Shown: in pieces, positions 35,394 through 46,897 of the stretch | Layout of the letters: each line of letters opens with the position of its first letter | How positions within the stretch are numbered: position 1 is the stretch's first letter | NCBI RefSeq assembly: GCF_051014685.1 | Contig: NW_027479039.1 | Location: forward strand, 204,094-268,093 | Source: Ptiloglossa arizonensis | Lineage: Eukaryota > Arthropoda > Insecta > Hymenoptera > Colletidae | Reading direction: 5' to 3' | Length of the DNA stretch: 64,000 bases | Notes under the pieces: generated by a model | Database searches by the model: none | Told to the model about the DNA's origin: nothing | Seen by the model: the letters and a program-made list of their open reading frames with translations, nothing else | Position numbers and translations under genes: made by a program

Positions 35394-36101
35394 GTTAAGC
35401 GTTTGGAGCAGCAGAATTGCGAAAAATTTCTTGCCTTCTCAACCATTTCTTGGCTTCAAACTCCCATATCTCGCGAACGGATTGACCTAACCCAAAAATT
35501 CCTATGGCATCTGAAAGTAGAAACTCACCCGATTACAACGGTATGTGTATTTTTTCCCTAGGCCATTCTGGTTAAGAGTTTGGAACAGCAGAATTGCGAA
35601 AAATTTTTTGCCTTCTCAACCATTTCTTGTCTTCAAACTCCCATATCTCCCGAACGGATTGACCTAACCCAAAAATTCCTATTGCATCCGAAAGTAGAAA
35701 CTCGACCGATTACAACGGTATGTGTATTTTTTCCCTAGGCCATTCTGGTTAAGCGTTTGGAGCAGCAGAATTGTGAAAAATTTTTTGCCTTCTCTACCAT
35801 TTCTTGGCTTCAAACTCCCATATATCGCGAACGGATTGACCTAACCCAAAAATTCCTGTTGCATCTGAAAGTAGAAACTCGCCCGATTACAACGGTATGT
35901 GTATTTTTTCCCTAGGCCATTCTGGTTAAGCGTTTGGAGCAGCAGAATTGCGAAAAATTTTTTGCTTTCTCAACCATTTCTTGGCTTCAAACTCCCATAT
36001 CTCGCGAACGGATTGACCTAACCCAAAAATTCCTGTTGCGTCTGAAAGTAGAAACTCGCACGATTACAACGGTATGTGTATTTTTTCCCTAGGCCATTCT
36101 G
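35394..36101 (+). repeat. 4-monomer duplicate of 34509-35216 (offset 885)
   Basis: The order TTTCTTGCC/CCTATGGC, GAGTTTGGAACAG, GAATTGTG/TATATCG, GCTTTCTC is repeated five monomers later. The last one has CGCACG instead of CGCCCG and does not end CATTCAGG. It is a local tandem duplication overlapping the end of the 16-mer. Confidence 0.87.
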
Positions 36102-37519
36102 GTTAAGCGTTTGGAGCAGCAGAATTGCGAAAAATTTTTTGCCTTCTCAACCATTTCTTGGCTTCAAACTCCCATAACTCGCGAACGGATTGACCTAACT
36201 CAAAAATTCCTGTTGCGTCTGAAAGTAGAAACTCGCCCGGTTACAACGGTATGTGTATTTTTTCCCTAGGCCATTCTGGTTAAGCGTTTGGAGCAGCAGA
36301 AGTGCGAAAAATTTGTTGCCTTCTCAACCATTTCTTGGCTTCAAACTCCCATATCTCGCGAACGGATTGACCTAACCCAAAAATTCCTATTGCATCTGAA
36401 AGTAGAAACTCGCCCGATTACAACGGTATTTGTATTTTTTCCCTAGGCCATTCTGGTTAAGCGTTTGGAGCAGCAGAATTGCGAAAAATTTCTTGCCTTC
36501 TCAACCATTTCTTGGCTTCAAACTCCCATATCTCGCGAACGGATTGACCTAACCCAAAAATTCCTATGGCATCTGAAAGTAGAAACTCACCCGATTACAA
36601 CGGTATGTGTATTTTTTCCCTAGGCCATTCTGGTTAAGCGTTTGGAGCAGCAGAATTGCGAAAAATTTTTTGCCTTCTCAACCATTTCTTGGCTTCAAGC
36701 TCCCATATCTCGCGAACGGATTGACCTAACCCAAAAATTCCTATTGCATCTGAAAGTAGAAAATCGCCCGATTAAAACGGTATTTGTATTTTTTCCCTAG
36801 GCCATTCTGGTTAAGCGTTTGGAGCAGCAGAAGTGCGAAAAATTTGTTGTCTTGTCAACCATTTCTTAGCTTCAGACTCCTATATCTCCCGAACGGATTG
36901 ACCAAACCCAGATTTTCCTGCTGCGTCTGAAAGTAGAAACTCGCCCGATTACAACGGTATGTGTATTTTTTCCCTAGGCCATTCTGGTTAAGCGTTCGGA
37001 GCAGCAGAATTGCGAAAAATTTTTTGCCTTCTCAACCATTTCTTGTCTTCAAACTCCCATATCTCGCGAACGGATTGACCTAACCAAAAAATTCCTATTG
37101 CATCTGAAAGTAGAAACTCGCCCGATTACAACGGTATGTGTATGTTTTCCCTAGGCCATTCTGGTTAAGCGTTTGGAGCAGCAGAATTGCGAAAAATTTG
37201 TTGTCTTCTCAACCATTTCTTAGCTTCAAACTCACATATCTCGCGAACGGATTGACGTAACCCAAAAATTCCTGTTGCATCTGAAAGTAGAAACTCGCCC
37301 GATTACAACGGTATGTGTATTTTTTCCCTAGTCCATTCTGGTTAAGCGTTTGGAACAGCAGAATTGCGAAAAATTTTTTGCCTTCTCTACCATTTCTTGG
37401 CTTCAAACTCCCATATCTCGCGAACGGATTGACCTAACCCAAAAATTCCTATTGCATCTGAAAGTAAGAAACTCGCCCGATTACAACGATATGTGTATTT
37501 TTTTCCCTAGGCCATTCTG
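36102..37519 (+). repeat. Transition block of 8 monomers
   Basis: The order is CATAAC, GAAGTGCG/TTGTTGCC ending TATTTG, TTTCTTGCC/CCTATGGC, CAAGCTC/GAAAATCG (with ATTAAAACGG), T with CTCCCGAACGG, G ending TATGTTTTCC, GACGTAACC with ACTCACAT and CTAGTCC, and GGAACAGCAG with CTCTACC. The run from 36456 is the same series that forms the core of the 18-monomer HOR. The monomer at 37341 is 179 bp, with an extra A in GTAAGAAAC and an extra T in the T run. Confidence 0.8.
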
Positions 37520-40500
37520 GTTAAGCGTTTGGAGCAGCAGAATTGCGAAAAATTTTTTGCCTTCTCAACCATTTCTTGTCTTCAAACACCCATATCTCGC
37601 GAACGGATTGACCTAACCCAAAAATTCCTATTGCATCTGAAAGTAGAAAATCGCCCGATTACAACGGTATGTGTATTTTTTCCCTAGGCCATTCTGGTTA
37701 AGCGTTTGTAGCAGCAGAATTGTGAAAAATTTTTTGCCTTCTCTACCATTTCTTGGCTTCAAACTCCCATATCTCGCGAACGGATTGACCTAACCCAAAA
37801 ATTCCTATTGCATCTGAAAGTAGAAACTCGCCCGATTACAACGGTATTTGTATTTTTTCCTAGGCCATTCTGGTTAAGCGTTTGGAGCAGCAGAATTGCG
37901 AAAAATTTCTTGCCTTCTCAACCATTTCTTGGCTTCAAACTCCCATATCTCGCGAACGGATTGACCTAACCCAAAAATTCCTATGGCATCTGAAAGTAGA
38001 AACTCACTCGATTACAACGGTATGTGTATTTTTTCCCTAGGCCATTCTGGTTAAGCGTTTGGAGCAGCAGAATTGCGAAAAATTTTTTGCCTTCTCAACC
38101 ATTTCTTGGCTTCAAGCTCCCATATCTCGCGAACGGATTGACCTAACCCAAAAATTCCTATTGCATCTGAAAGTAGAAAATCGCCCGATTACAACGGTAT
38201 TTGTATTTTTTCCCTAGGCCATTCTGGTTAAGCGTTTGGAGCAGCAGAAGTGCGAAAAATTTGTTGTCTTGTCAACCATTTCTAGCTTCAGACTCCTATA
38301 TCTCCCGAACGGATTGACCAAACCCAGATTTTCCTGCTGCGTCTGAAAGTAGAAACTCGCCCGATTACAACGGTATGTGTATTTTTTCCCTAGGCCATTC
38401 TGGTTAAGCGTTCGGAGCAGCAGAATTGCGAAAAATTTTTTGCCTTCTCAACCATTTCTTGTCTTCAAACTCCCATATCTCGCGAACGGATTGACCTAAC
38501 CAAAAAATTCCTATTGCATCTGAAAGTAGAAACTCGCCCGATTACAACGGTATGTGTATGTTTTCCCTAGGCCATTCTGGTTAAGCGTTTGGAGCAGCAG
38601 AAGTGCGAAAAATTTGTTGTCTTCTCAACCATTTCTTAGCTTCAAACTCACATATCTCGCGAACGGATTGACGTAACCCAAAAATTCCTGTTGCATCTGA
38701 AAGTTGAAACTCGCCCGATTACAACGGTATGTGTATTTTTTCCCTAGTCCATTCTGGTTAAGCGTTTGGAACAGCAGAATTGCGAAAAATTTTTTGCCTT
38801 CTCAACCATTTCTTGTCTTCAAACTCCCATATCTCGCGAACGGATTGACATAACCCAAAAATTCCTATTGCATCCGAAAGTAGAAACTCGACTGATTACA
38901 ACGGTATGTGTATTTTTTCCCTAGGCCATTCTGGTTAAGCGTTTGGAGCAGCAGAATTGCGAAAAATTTTTTGCCTTCTCAACCATTTCTTGGCTTCAAA
39001 CTTCCATAACTCGCGAACGGATTGACCTAACCCAAAAATTCCTGTTGCGTCTGAAAGTAGAAACTCGCCCGGTTACAACGGTATGTGTATTTTTTCCCTA
39101 GGCCATTCTGGTTAAGCGTTTGGAGCAGCAGAAGTGCGAAAAATTTGTTGCCTTCTCAACCATTTCTTGGCTTCAAACTCCCATACCTCGCGAACGGATT
39201 GACCTAACCCAAAAATTCCTGTTGCGTCTGAAAGTAGAAACTCGCCCGATTACAACGGTATGTGTATTTTTTCCCTAGGCCATTCTGGTTAAGCGTTTGG
39301 CGCAGCAGAATTGCGAAAAATTTTTTGCCTTCTCTACCATTTCTTGGCTTCAAACTCCCATATCTCGCGAACGGATTGACCTAACCCAAAAATTCCTATT
39401 GCATCTGAAAGTAGAAACTCGCCCGATTACAACGGTATTTGTATTTTTTCCCTAGGCCATTCTGGTTAAGCGTTTGGAGCAGCAGAAGTGCGAAAAATTT
39501 GTTGTCTTCTCAACCATTTCTTAGCTTCAAGCTCCTATATCTCGCGGACGGATTGACCAAACCCAGATGTTCCTGCTGCGTCTGAAAGTAGAAACTCGCC
39601 CGATTACAACGGTATGTGTATTTTTTCCCTGGGCCATTCTGGTTAAGCGTTCGGAGCAGCAGAATTGCGAAAAATTTTTTGCCTTCTCAACCATTTCTTG
39701 TCTTCAAACACCCATATCTCGCGAACGGATTGACCTAACCCAAAAATTCCTATTGCATCTGAAAGTAGAAACTCGCCCGATTACAACGGTATGTGTATTT
39801 TTTCCCTAGGCCATTCTGGTTAAGCGTTTGGAGCAGCAGAATTGCGAAAAATTTGTTGTCTTCTCAACCATTTCTTAGCTTCAAACTCCTATATCTCGCG
39901 GACGGATTGACCAAACCCAGATGTTCCTGCTGCGTCTGAAAGTAGAAACTCGCCCGATAACAACGGTATGTGTATTTTTTCCCTGGGCCATTCTGGTTAA
40001 GCGTTCGGAGCAGCAGAATTGCGAAAAATTTTTTGCCTTCTCAACCATTTCTTGTCTTCAAACTCACATATCTCGCGAACGGATTGACGTAGCCCAAAAA
40101 TTCCTGTTGCATCTGAAAGTAGAAACTCGCCCGATTACAACGGTATGTGTATTTTTTCCCTAGGCCATTCTGGTTAAGCGTTTGGAACAGCAGAATTGCG
40201 AAAAATTTTTTGCCTTCTCAACCATTTCTTGTCTTCAAACTCCCATATCTCGCGAACGGATTGACCTAACCCAAAAATTCCTATTGCATTCGAAAGTAGA
40301 AACTCGACTGATTACAACGATATGTGTATTTTTTCCCTAGGCCATTCTGGTTAAGCGTTTGGAGCAGCAGAATTGCGAAAAATTTTTTGCCTTCTCAACC
40401 ATTTCTTGGCTTCAAACTTCCATAACTCGCGAACGGATTGACCTAACCCAAAAATTCCTGTTGCGTCTGAAAGTAGAAACTCGCCCGGTTACAACGGTAT

Positions 40501-40703
40501 GTGTATTTTTTCCCTAGGCCATTCTGGTTAAGCGTTTGGAGCAGCAGAAGTGCGAAAAATTTGTTGCCTTCTCAACCATTTCTTGGCTTCAAACTCCCAT
40601 ACCTCGCGAACGGATTGACCTAACCCAAAAATTCCTGTTGCGTCTGAAAGTAGAAACTCGCCCGATTACAACGGTATGTGTATTTTTTCCCTAGGCCATT
40701 CTG
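37520..40703 (+). repeat. 18-monomer HOR, copy 1 (3184 bp)
   Basis: This starts with CAAACACCC/GAAAATCG, then TTTGTAGCAG, TTTCTTGCC/CTCACTCG, CAAGCTC, T, G, GACGTAACC/AAGTTGAAAC, GGAACAGCAG/GACATAACC/CGACTG, ACTTCCATAAC, CATACCTCG, GTTTGGCGCAG, and two dimers ending CCCTGGGCC, among others. It is 2 bp short of 18x177: one C is missing from CCCTAGG at about 37861 and one T from CATTTCTTAGC at about 38283. Both are absent from copy 2. Confidence 0.93.
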
Positions 40704-43700
40704 GTTAAGCGTTTGGAGCAGCAGAATTGCGAAAAATTTTTTGCCTTCTCAACCATTTCTTGTCTTCAAACACCCATATCTCGCGAACGGATTGACCTAA
40801 CCCAAAAATTCCTATTGCATCTGAAAGTAGAAAATCGCCCGATTACAACGGTATGTGTATTTTTTCCCTAGGCCATTCTGGTTAAGCGTTTGTAGCAGCA
40901 GAATTGTGAAAAATTTTTTGCCTTCTCTACCATTTCTTGGCTTCAAACTCCCATATCTCGCGAACGGATTGACCTAACCCAAAAATTCCTATTGCATCTG
41001 AAAGTAGAAACTCGCCCGATTACAACGGTATTTGTATTTTTTCCCTAGGCCATTCTGGTTAAGCGTTTGGAGCAGCAGAATTGCGAAAAATTTCTTGCCT
41101 TCTCAACCATTTCTTGGCTTCAAACTCCCATATCTCGCGAACGGATTGACCTAACCCAAAAATTCCTATGGCATCTGAAAGTAGAAACTCACTCGATTAC
41201 AACGGTATGTGTATTTTTTCCCTAGGCCATTCTGGTTAAGCGTTTGGAGCAGCAGAATTGCGAAAAATTTTTTGCCTTCTCAACCATTTCTTGGCTTCAA
41301 GCTCCCATATCTCGCGAACGGATTGACCTAACCCAAAAATTCCTATTGCATCTGAAAGTAGAAAATCGCCCGATTACAACGGTATTTGTATTTTTTCCCT
41401 AGGCCATTCTGGTTAAGCGTTTGGAGCAGCAGAAGTGCGAAAAATTTGTTGTCTTGTCAACCATTTCTTAGCTTCAGACTCCTATATCTCCCGAACGGAT
41501 TGACCAAACCCAGATTTTCCTGCTGCGTCTGAAAGTAGAAACTCGCCCGATTACAACGGTATGTGTATTTTTTCCCTAGGCCATTCTGGTTAAGCGTTCG
41601 GAGCAGCAGAATTGCGAAAAATTTTTTGCCTTCTCAACCATTTCTTGTCTTCAAACTCCCATATCTCGCGAACGGATTGACCTAACCAAAAAATTCCTAT
41701 TGCATCTGAAAGTAGAAACTCGCCCGATTACAACGGTATGTGTATGTTTTCCCTAGGCCATTCTGGTTAAGCGTTTGGAGCAGCAGAAGTGCGAAAAATT
41801 TGTTGTCTTCTCAACCATTTCTTAGCTTCAAACTCACATATCTCGCGAACGGATTGACGTAACCCAAAAATTCCTGTTGCATCTGAAAGTTGAAACTCGC
41901 CCGATTACAACGGTATGTGTATTTTTTCCCTAGTCCATTCTGGTTAAGCGTTTGGAACAGCAGAATTGCGAAAAATTTTTTGCCTTCTCAACCATTTCTT
42001 GTCTTCAAACTCCCATATCTCGCGAACGGATTGACATAACCCAAAAATTCCTATTGCATCCGAAAGTAGAAACTCGACTGATTACAACGGTATGTGTATT
42101 TTTTCCCTAGGCCATTCTGGTTAAGCGTTTGGAGCAGCAGAATTGCGAAAAATTTTTTGCCTTCTCAACCATTTCTTGGCTTCAAACTTCCATAACTCGC
42201 GAACGGATTGACCTAACCCAAAAATTCCTGTTGCGTCTGAAAGTAGAAACTCGCCCGGTTACAACGGTATGTGTATTTTTTCCCTAGGCCATTCTGGTTA
42301 AGCGTTTGGAGCAGCAGAAGTGCGAAAAATTTGTTGCCTTCTCAACCATTTCTTGGCTTCAAACTCCCATACCTCGCGAACGGATTGACCTAACCCAAAA
42401 ATTCCTGTTGCGTCTGAAAGTAGAAACTCGCCCGATTACAACGGTATGTGTATTTTTTCCCTAGGCCATTCTGGTTAAGCGTTTGGCGCAGCAGAATTGC
42501 GAAAAATTTTTTGCCTTCTCTACCATTTCTTGGCTTCAAACTCCCATATCTCGCGAACGGATTGACCTAACCCAAAAATTCCTATTGCATCTGAAAGTAG
42601 AAACTCGCCCGATTACAACGGTATTTGTATTTTTTCCCTAGGCCATTCTGGTTAAGCGTTTGGAGCAGCAGAAGTGCGAAAAATTTGTTGTCTTCTCAAC
42701 CATTTCTTAGCTTCAAGCTCCTATATCTCGCGGACGGATTGACCAAACCCAGATGTTCCTGCTGCGTCTGAAAGTAGAAACTCGCCCGATTACAACGGTA
42801 TGTGTATTTTTTCCCTGGGCCATTCTGGTTAAGCGTTCGGAGCAGCAGAATTGCGAAAAATTTTTTGCCTTCTCAACCATTTCTTGTCTTCAAACACCCA
42901 TATCTCGCGAACGGATTGACCTAACCCAAAAATTCCTATTGCATCTGAAAGTAGAAACTCGCCCGATTACAACGGTATGTGTATTTTTTCCCTAGGCCAT
43001 TCTGGTTAAGCGTTTGGAGCAGCAGAATTGCGAAAAATTTGTTGTCTTCTCAACCATTTCTTAGCTTCAAACTCCTATATCTCGCGGACGGATTGACCAA
43101 ACCCAGATGTTCCTGCTGCGTCTGAAAGTAGAAACTCGCCCGATAACAACGGTATGTGTATTTTTTCCCTGGGCCATTCTGGTTAAGCGTTCGGAGCAGC
43201 AGAATTGCGAAAAATTTTTTGCCTTCTCAACCATTTCTTGTCTTCAAACTCACATATCTCGCGAACGGATTGACGTAGCCCAAAAATTCCTGTTGCATCT
43301 GAAAGTAGAAACTCGCCCGATTACAACGGTATGTGTATTTTTTCCCTAGGCCATTCTGGTTAAGCGTTTGGAACAGCAGAATTGCGAAAAATTTTTTGCC
43401 TTCTCAACCATTTCTTGTCTTCAAACTCCCATATCTCGCGAACGGATTGACCTAACCCAAAAATTCCTATTGCATTCGAAAGTAGAAACTCGACTGATTA
43501 CAACGATATGTGTATTTTTTCCCTAGGCCATTCTGGTTAAGCGTTTGGAGCAGCAGAATTGCGAAAAATTTTTTGCCTTCTCAACCATTTCTTGGCTTCA
43601 AACTTCCATAACTCGCGAACGGATTGACCTAACCCAAAAATTCCTGTTGCGTCTGAAAGTAGAAACTCGCCCGGTTACAACGGTATGTGTATTTTTTCCC

Positions 43701-43889
43701 TAGGCCATTCTGGTTAAGCGTTTGGAGCAGCAGAAGTGCGAAAAATTTGTTGCCTTCTCAACCATTTCTTGGCTTCAAACTCCCATACCTCGCGAACGGA
43801 TTGACCTAACCCAAAAATTCCTGTTGCGTCTGAAAGTAGAAACTCGCCCGATTACAACGGTATGTGTATTTTTTCCCTAGGCCATTCTG
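40704..43889 (+). repeat. 18-monomer HOR, copy 2 (3186 bp)
   Basis: This repeats copy 1 monomer for monomer and is exactly 18x177. GTTTGGCGCAG (39288/42474), GACGTAGCCC (39996/43182) and CATTCGAAAG (40173/43359) are shared at an offset of 3186. I noticed no substitutions between the copies at diagnostic sites, so duplication is recent or gene conversion is active. Confidence 0.94.
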
Positions 43890-44243
43890 GTTAAGCGTTT
43901 GGAGCAGCAGAATTGCGAAAAATTTTTTGCCTTCTCAACCATTTCTTGTCTTCAAACACCCATATCTCGCGAACGGATTGACCTAACCCAAAAATTCCTA
44001 TTGCATCTGAAAGTAGAAACTCGCCCGATTACAACGGTATGTGTATTTTTTCCCTAGGCCATTCTGGTTAAGCGTTTGTAGCAGCAGAATTGTGAAAAAT
44101 TTTTTGCCTTCTCTACCATTTCTTGGCTTCAAACTCCCATATCTCGCGAACGGATTGACCTAACCCAAAAATTCCTATTGCATCTGAAAGTAGAAACTCG
44201 CCCGATTACAACGGTATGTGAATTTTGTCCCTAGGCCATTCTG
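43890..44243 (+). repeat. 18-monomer HOR, truncated copy 3 (2 monomers)
   Basis: The CAAACACCC and TTTGTAGCAG monomers open a third copy. The first has AAACTCGCC instead of GAAAATCG, and the second ends TGTGAATTTTGTCCC, a unique form. The 15-monomer HOR follows immediately. Confidence 0.85.
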
Positions 44244-46897
44244 GTTAAGCGTTTGGAGCAGCAGAATTGCGAAAAATTTTTTGCCTTCTCTACCATTTCT
44301 TGGCTTCAAACTCCCATATCTCGCGAACGGATTGACCTAACCCAAAAATTCCTATTGCATCTGAAAGTAGAAACTCGCCCGATTACAACGGTATTTGTAT
44401 TTTTTCCCTAGGCCATTCTGGTTAAGCGTTTGGAGCAGCAGAAGTGCGAAAAATTTGTTGTCTTCTCAACCATTTCTTAGCTTCAAACTCCTATATCTCG
44501 CGGACGGATTGACCAAACCCACATGTTCCTGCTGCGTCTGAAAGTAGAAACTCGCCCGATTACAACGGTATGTGTATTTTTTCCCTGGGCCATTCTGGTT
44601 AAGCGTTCGGAGCAGCAGAATTGCGAAAAATTTTTTGCCTTCTCAACCATTTCTTGTCTTCAAACTCCCATATCTCGCGAACGGATTGATCTAACCCAAA
44701 AATTCCTATTGCATCTGAAAGTAGAAACTCGCCCTATTACAACGGTATTTGTATTTTTTCCCTAGGCCATTCTGGTTAAGCGTTTGGAGCAGCAGAATTG
44801 CGAAAAATTTTTTGCCTTCTCAACCATTTCTTGGCTTCAAGCTCCCATATCTCGCGAACGGATTGACCTAACCCAAAAATTCCTATTGCATCTGAAAGTA
44901 GAAAATCGCCCGATTACAACGGTATTTGTATTTTTTCCCTAGGCCATTCTGGTTAAGCGTTTGGAGCAGCAGAAGTGCGAAAAATTTGTTGTCTTGTCAA
45001 CCATTTCTTAGCTTCAGACTCCTATATCTCCCGAACGGATTGACCAAACCCAGATTTTCCTGCTGCGTCTGAAAGTAGAAACTCGCCCGATTACAACGGT
45101 ATGTGTATTTTTTCCCTAGGCCATTCTGGTTAAGCGTTCGGAGCAGCAGAATTGCGAAAAATTTTTTGCCTTCTCAACCATTTCTTGTCTTCAAACTCCC
45201 ATATCTCGCGAACGGATTGACCTAACCAAAAAATTCCTATTGCATCTGAAAGTAGAAACTCGCCCGATTACAACGGTATGTGTATGTTTTCCCTAGGCCA
45301 TTCTGGTTAAGCGTTTGGAGCAGCAGAAGTGCGAAAAATTTGTTGTCTTCTCAACCATTTCTTAGCTTCAAACTCCCATATCTCGCGAACGGATTGACGT
45401 AACCCAAAAATTCCTGTTGCATCTGAAAGTAGAAACTCGCCCGATTACAACGGTATGTGTATTTTTTCCCTAGGCCATTCTGGTTAAGCGTTTGGAACAG
45501 CAGAATTGCGAAAAATTTTTTGCCTTCTCAACCATTTCTTGTCTTCAAACTCCCATATCTCGCGAACGGATTGACCTAACCCAAAAATTCCTATTGCATC
45601 CGAAAGTAGAAACTCGACTGATTACAACGGTATGTGTATTTTTTCCCTAGGCCATTCTGGTTAAGCGTTTGGAGCAGCAGAATTGCGAAAAATTTTTTGC
45701 CTTCTCAACCATTTCTTGGCTTCAAACTCCCATAACTCGCGAACGGATTGACCTAACCCAAAAATTCCTGTTGCATCTGAAAGTAGAAACTCGCCCGATT
45801 ACAACGGTATTTGTATTTTTTCCCTAGGCCATTCTGGTTAAGCGTTTGGAGCAGCAGAAGTGCGAAAAATTTGTTGTCTTCTCAACCATTTCTTAGCTTC
45901 AAACTCCTATATCTCGCGAACGGATTGACCAAACCCAGATGTTCCTGCTGCGTCTGAAAGTAGAAACTCGCCCGATTACAACGGTATGTGTATTTTTTCC
46001 CTGGGCCATTCTGGTTAAGCGTTCGGAGCAGCAGAATTGCGAAAAATTTGTTGTCTTCTCAACCATTTCTTAGCTTCAAACTCACATATCTCGCGAACGG
46101 ATTGACGTAACCCAAAAATTCCTGTTGCATCTGAAAGTAGAAACTGGCCCGATTACAACGGTATGTGTATTTTTTCCCTAGTCCATTCTGGTTAAGCGTT
46201 TGGAACAGCAGAATTGCGAAAAATTTTTTGCCTTCTCAACCATTTCTTGTCTTCAAACTCCCATATCTCGCGAACGGATTGACATAACCCAAAAATTCCT
46301 ATTGCATCCGAAAGTAGAAACTCGACTGATTACAACGGTATGTGTATTTTTTCCCTAGGCCATTCTGGTTAAGCGTTTGGAGCAGCAGAATTGCGAAAAA
46401 TTTTTTGCCTTCTCAACCATTTCTTGGCTTCAACTTCCATATCTCGCGAACGGATTGACCTAACCAAAAAATTCCTATTGCATCTGAAAGTAGAAACTCG
46501 CCCGATTACAACGGTATGTGTATGTTTTCCCTAGGCCATTCTGGTTAAGCGTTTGGAGCAGCAGAAGTGCGAAAAATTTGTTGTCTTCTCAACCATTTCT
46601 TAGCTTCAAACTCACATATCTCGCGAACGGATTGACGTAACCCAAAAATTCCTGTTGCATCTGAAAGTAGAAACTCGCCCGATTACAACGGTATGTGTAT
46701 TTTTTCCCTAGTCCATTCTGGTTAAGCGTTTGGAACAGCAGAATTGCGAAAAATTTTTTGCCTTCTCAACCATTTCTTGTCTTCAAACTCCCATATCTCG
46801 CGAACGGATTGACCTAACCCAAAAATTCTAATTGCATCTGAAAGTAGAAACTCGCCCGATTACAACGGTATGTGTATTTTTTCCCTAGGCCATTCTG
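44244..46897 (+). repeat. 15-monomer HOR, copy 1 (2654 bp)
   Basis: The series is E, CGCGGACGG/CACATGTTCC/CCCTGGGCC, CGTTCGG/GATCTAACC/GCCCTATT, CAAGCTC/GAAAATCG, T with CTCCCGAACGG, G, GACGTAACC, GGAACAGCAG/CGACTG, CATAAC/TTGCATC, ACTCCTAT/GATGTTCC, CGTTCGG/AAACTGGCCC, GGAACAGCAG/GACATAACC, CAACTTCC (176 bp), ACTCACAT, and GGAACAGCAG/TTCTAATTGC. The one-base-short monomer (46368) makes it 15x177-1. Confidence 0.94.

Noticed and set aside
39567..39809. 80-codon ATG-start frames (also 39921, 42753, 43107, 44523, 47177)
   Set aside because: The ATG comes from the GATGTTCC or CATGTTCC variant and the length from a TGG in place of TAG. They are in register with the satellite and repeated with the HOR, so they are by-products.
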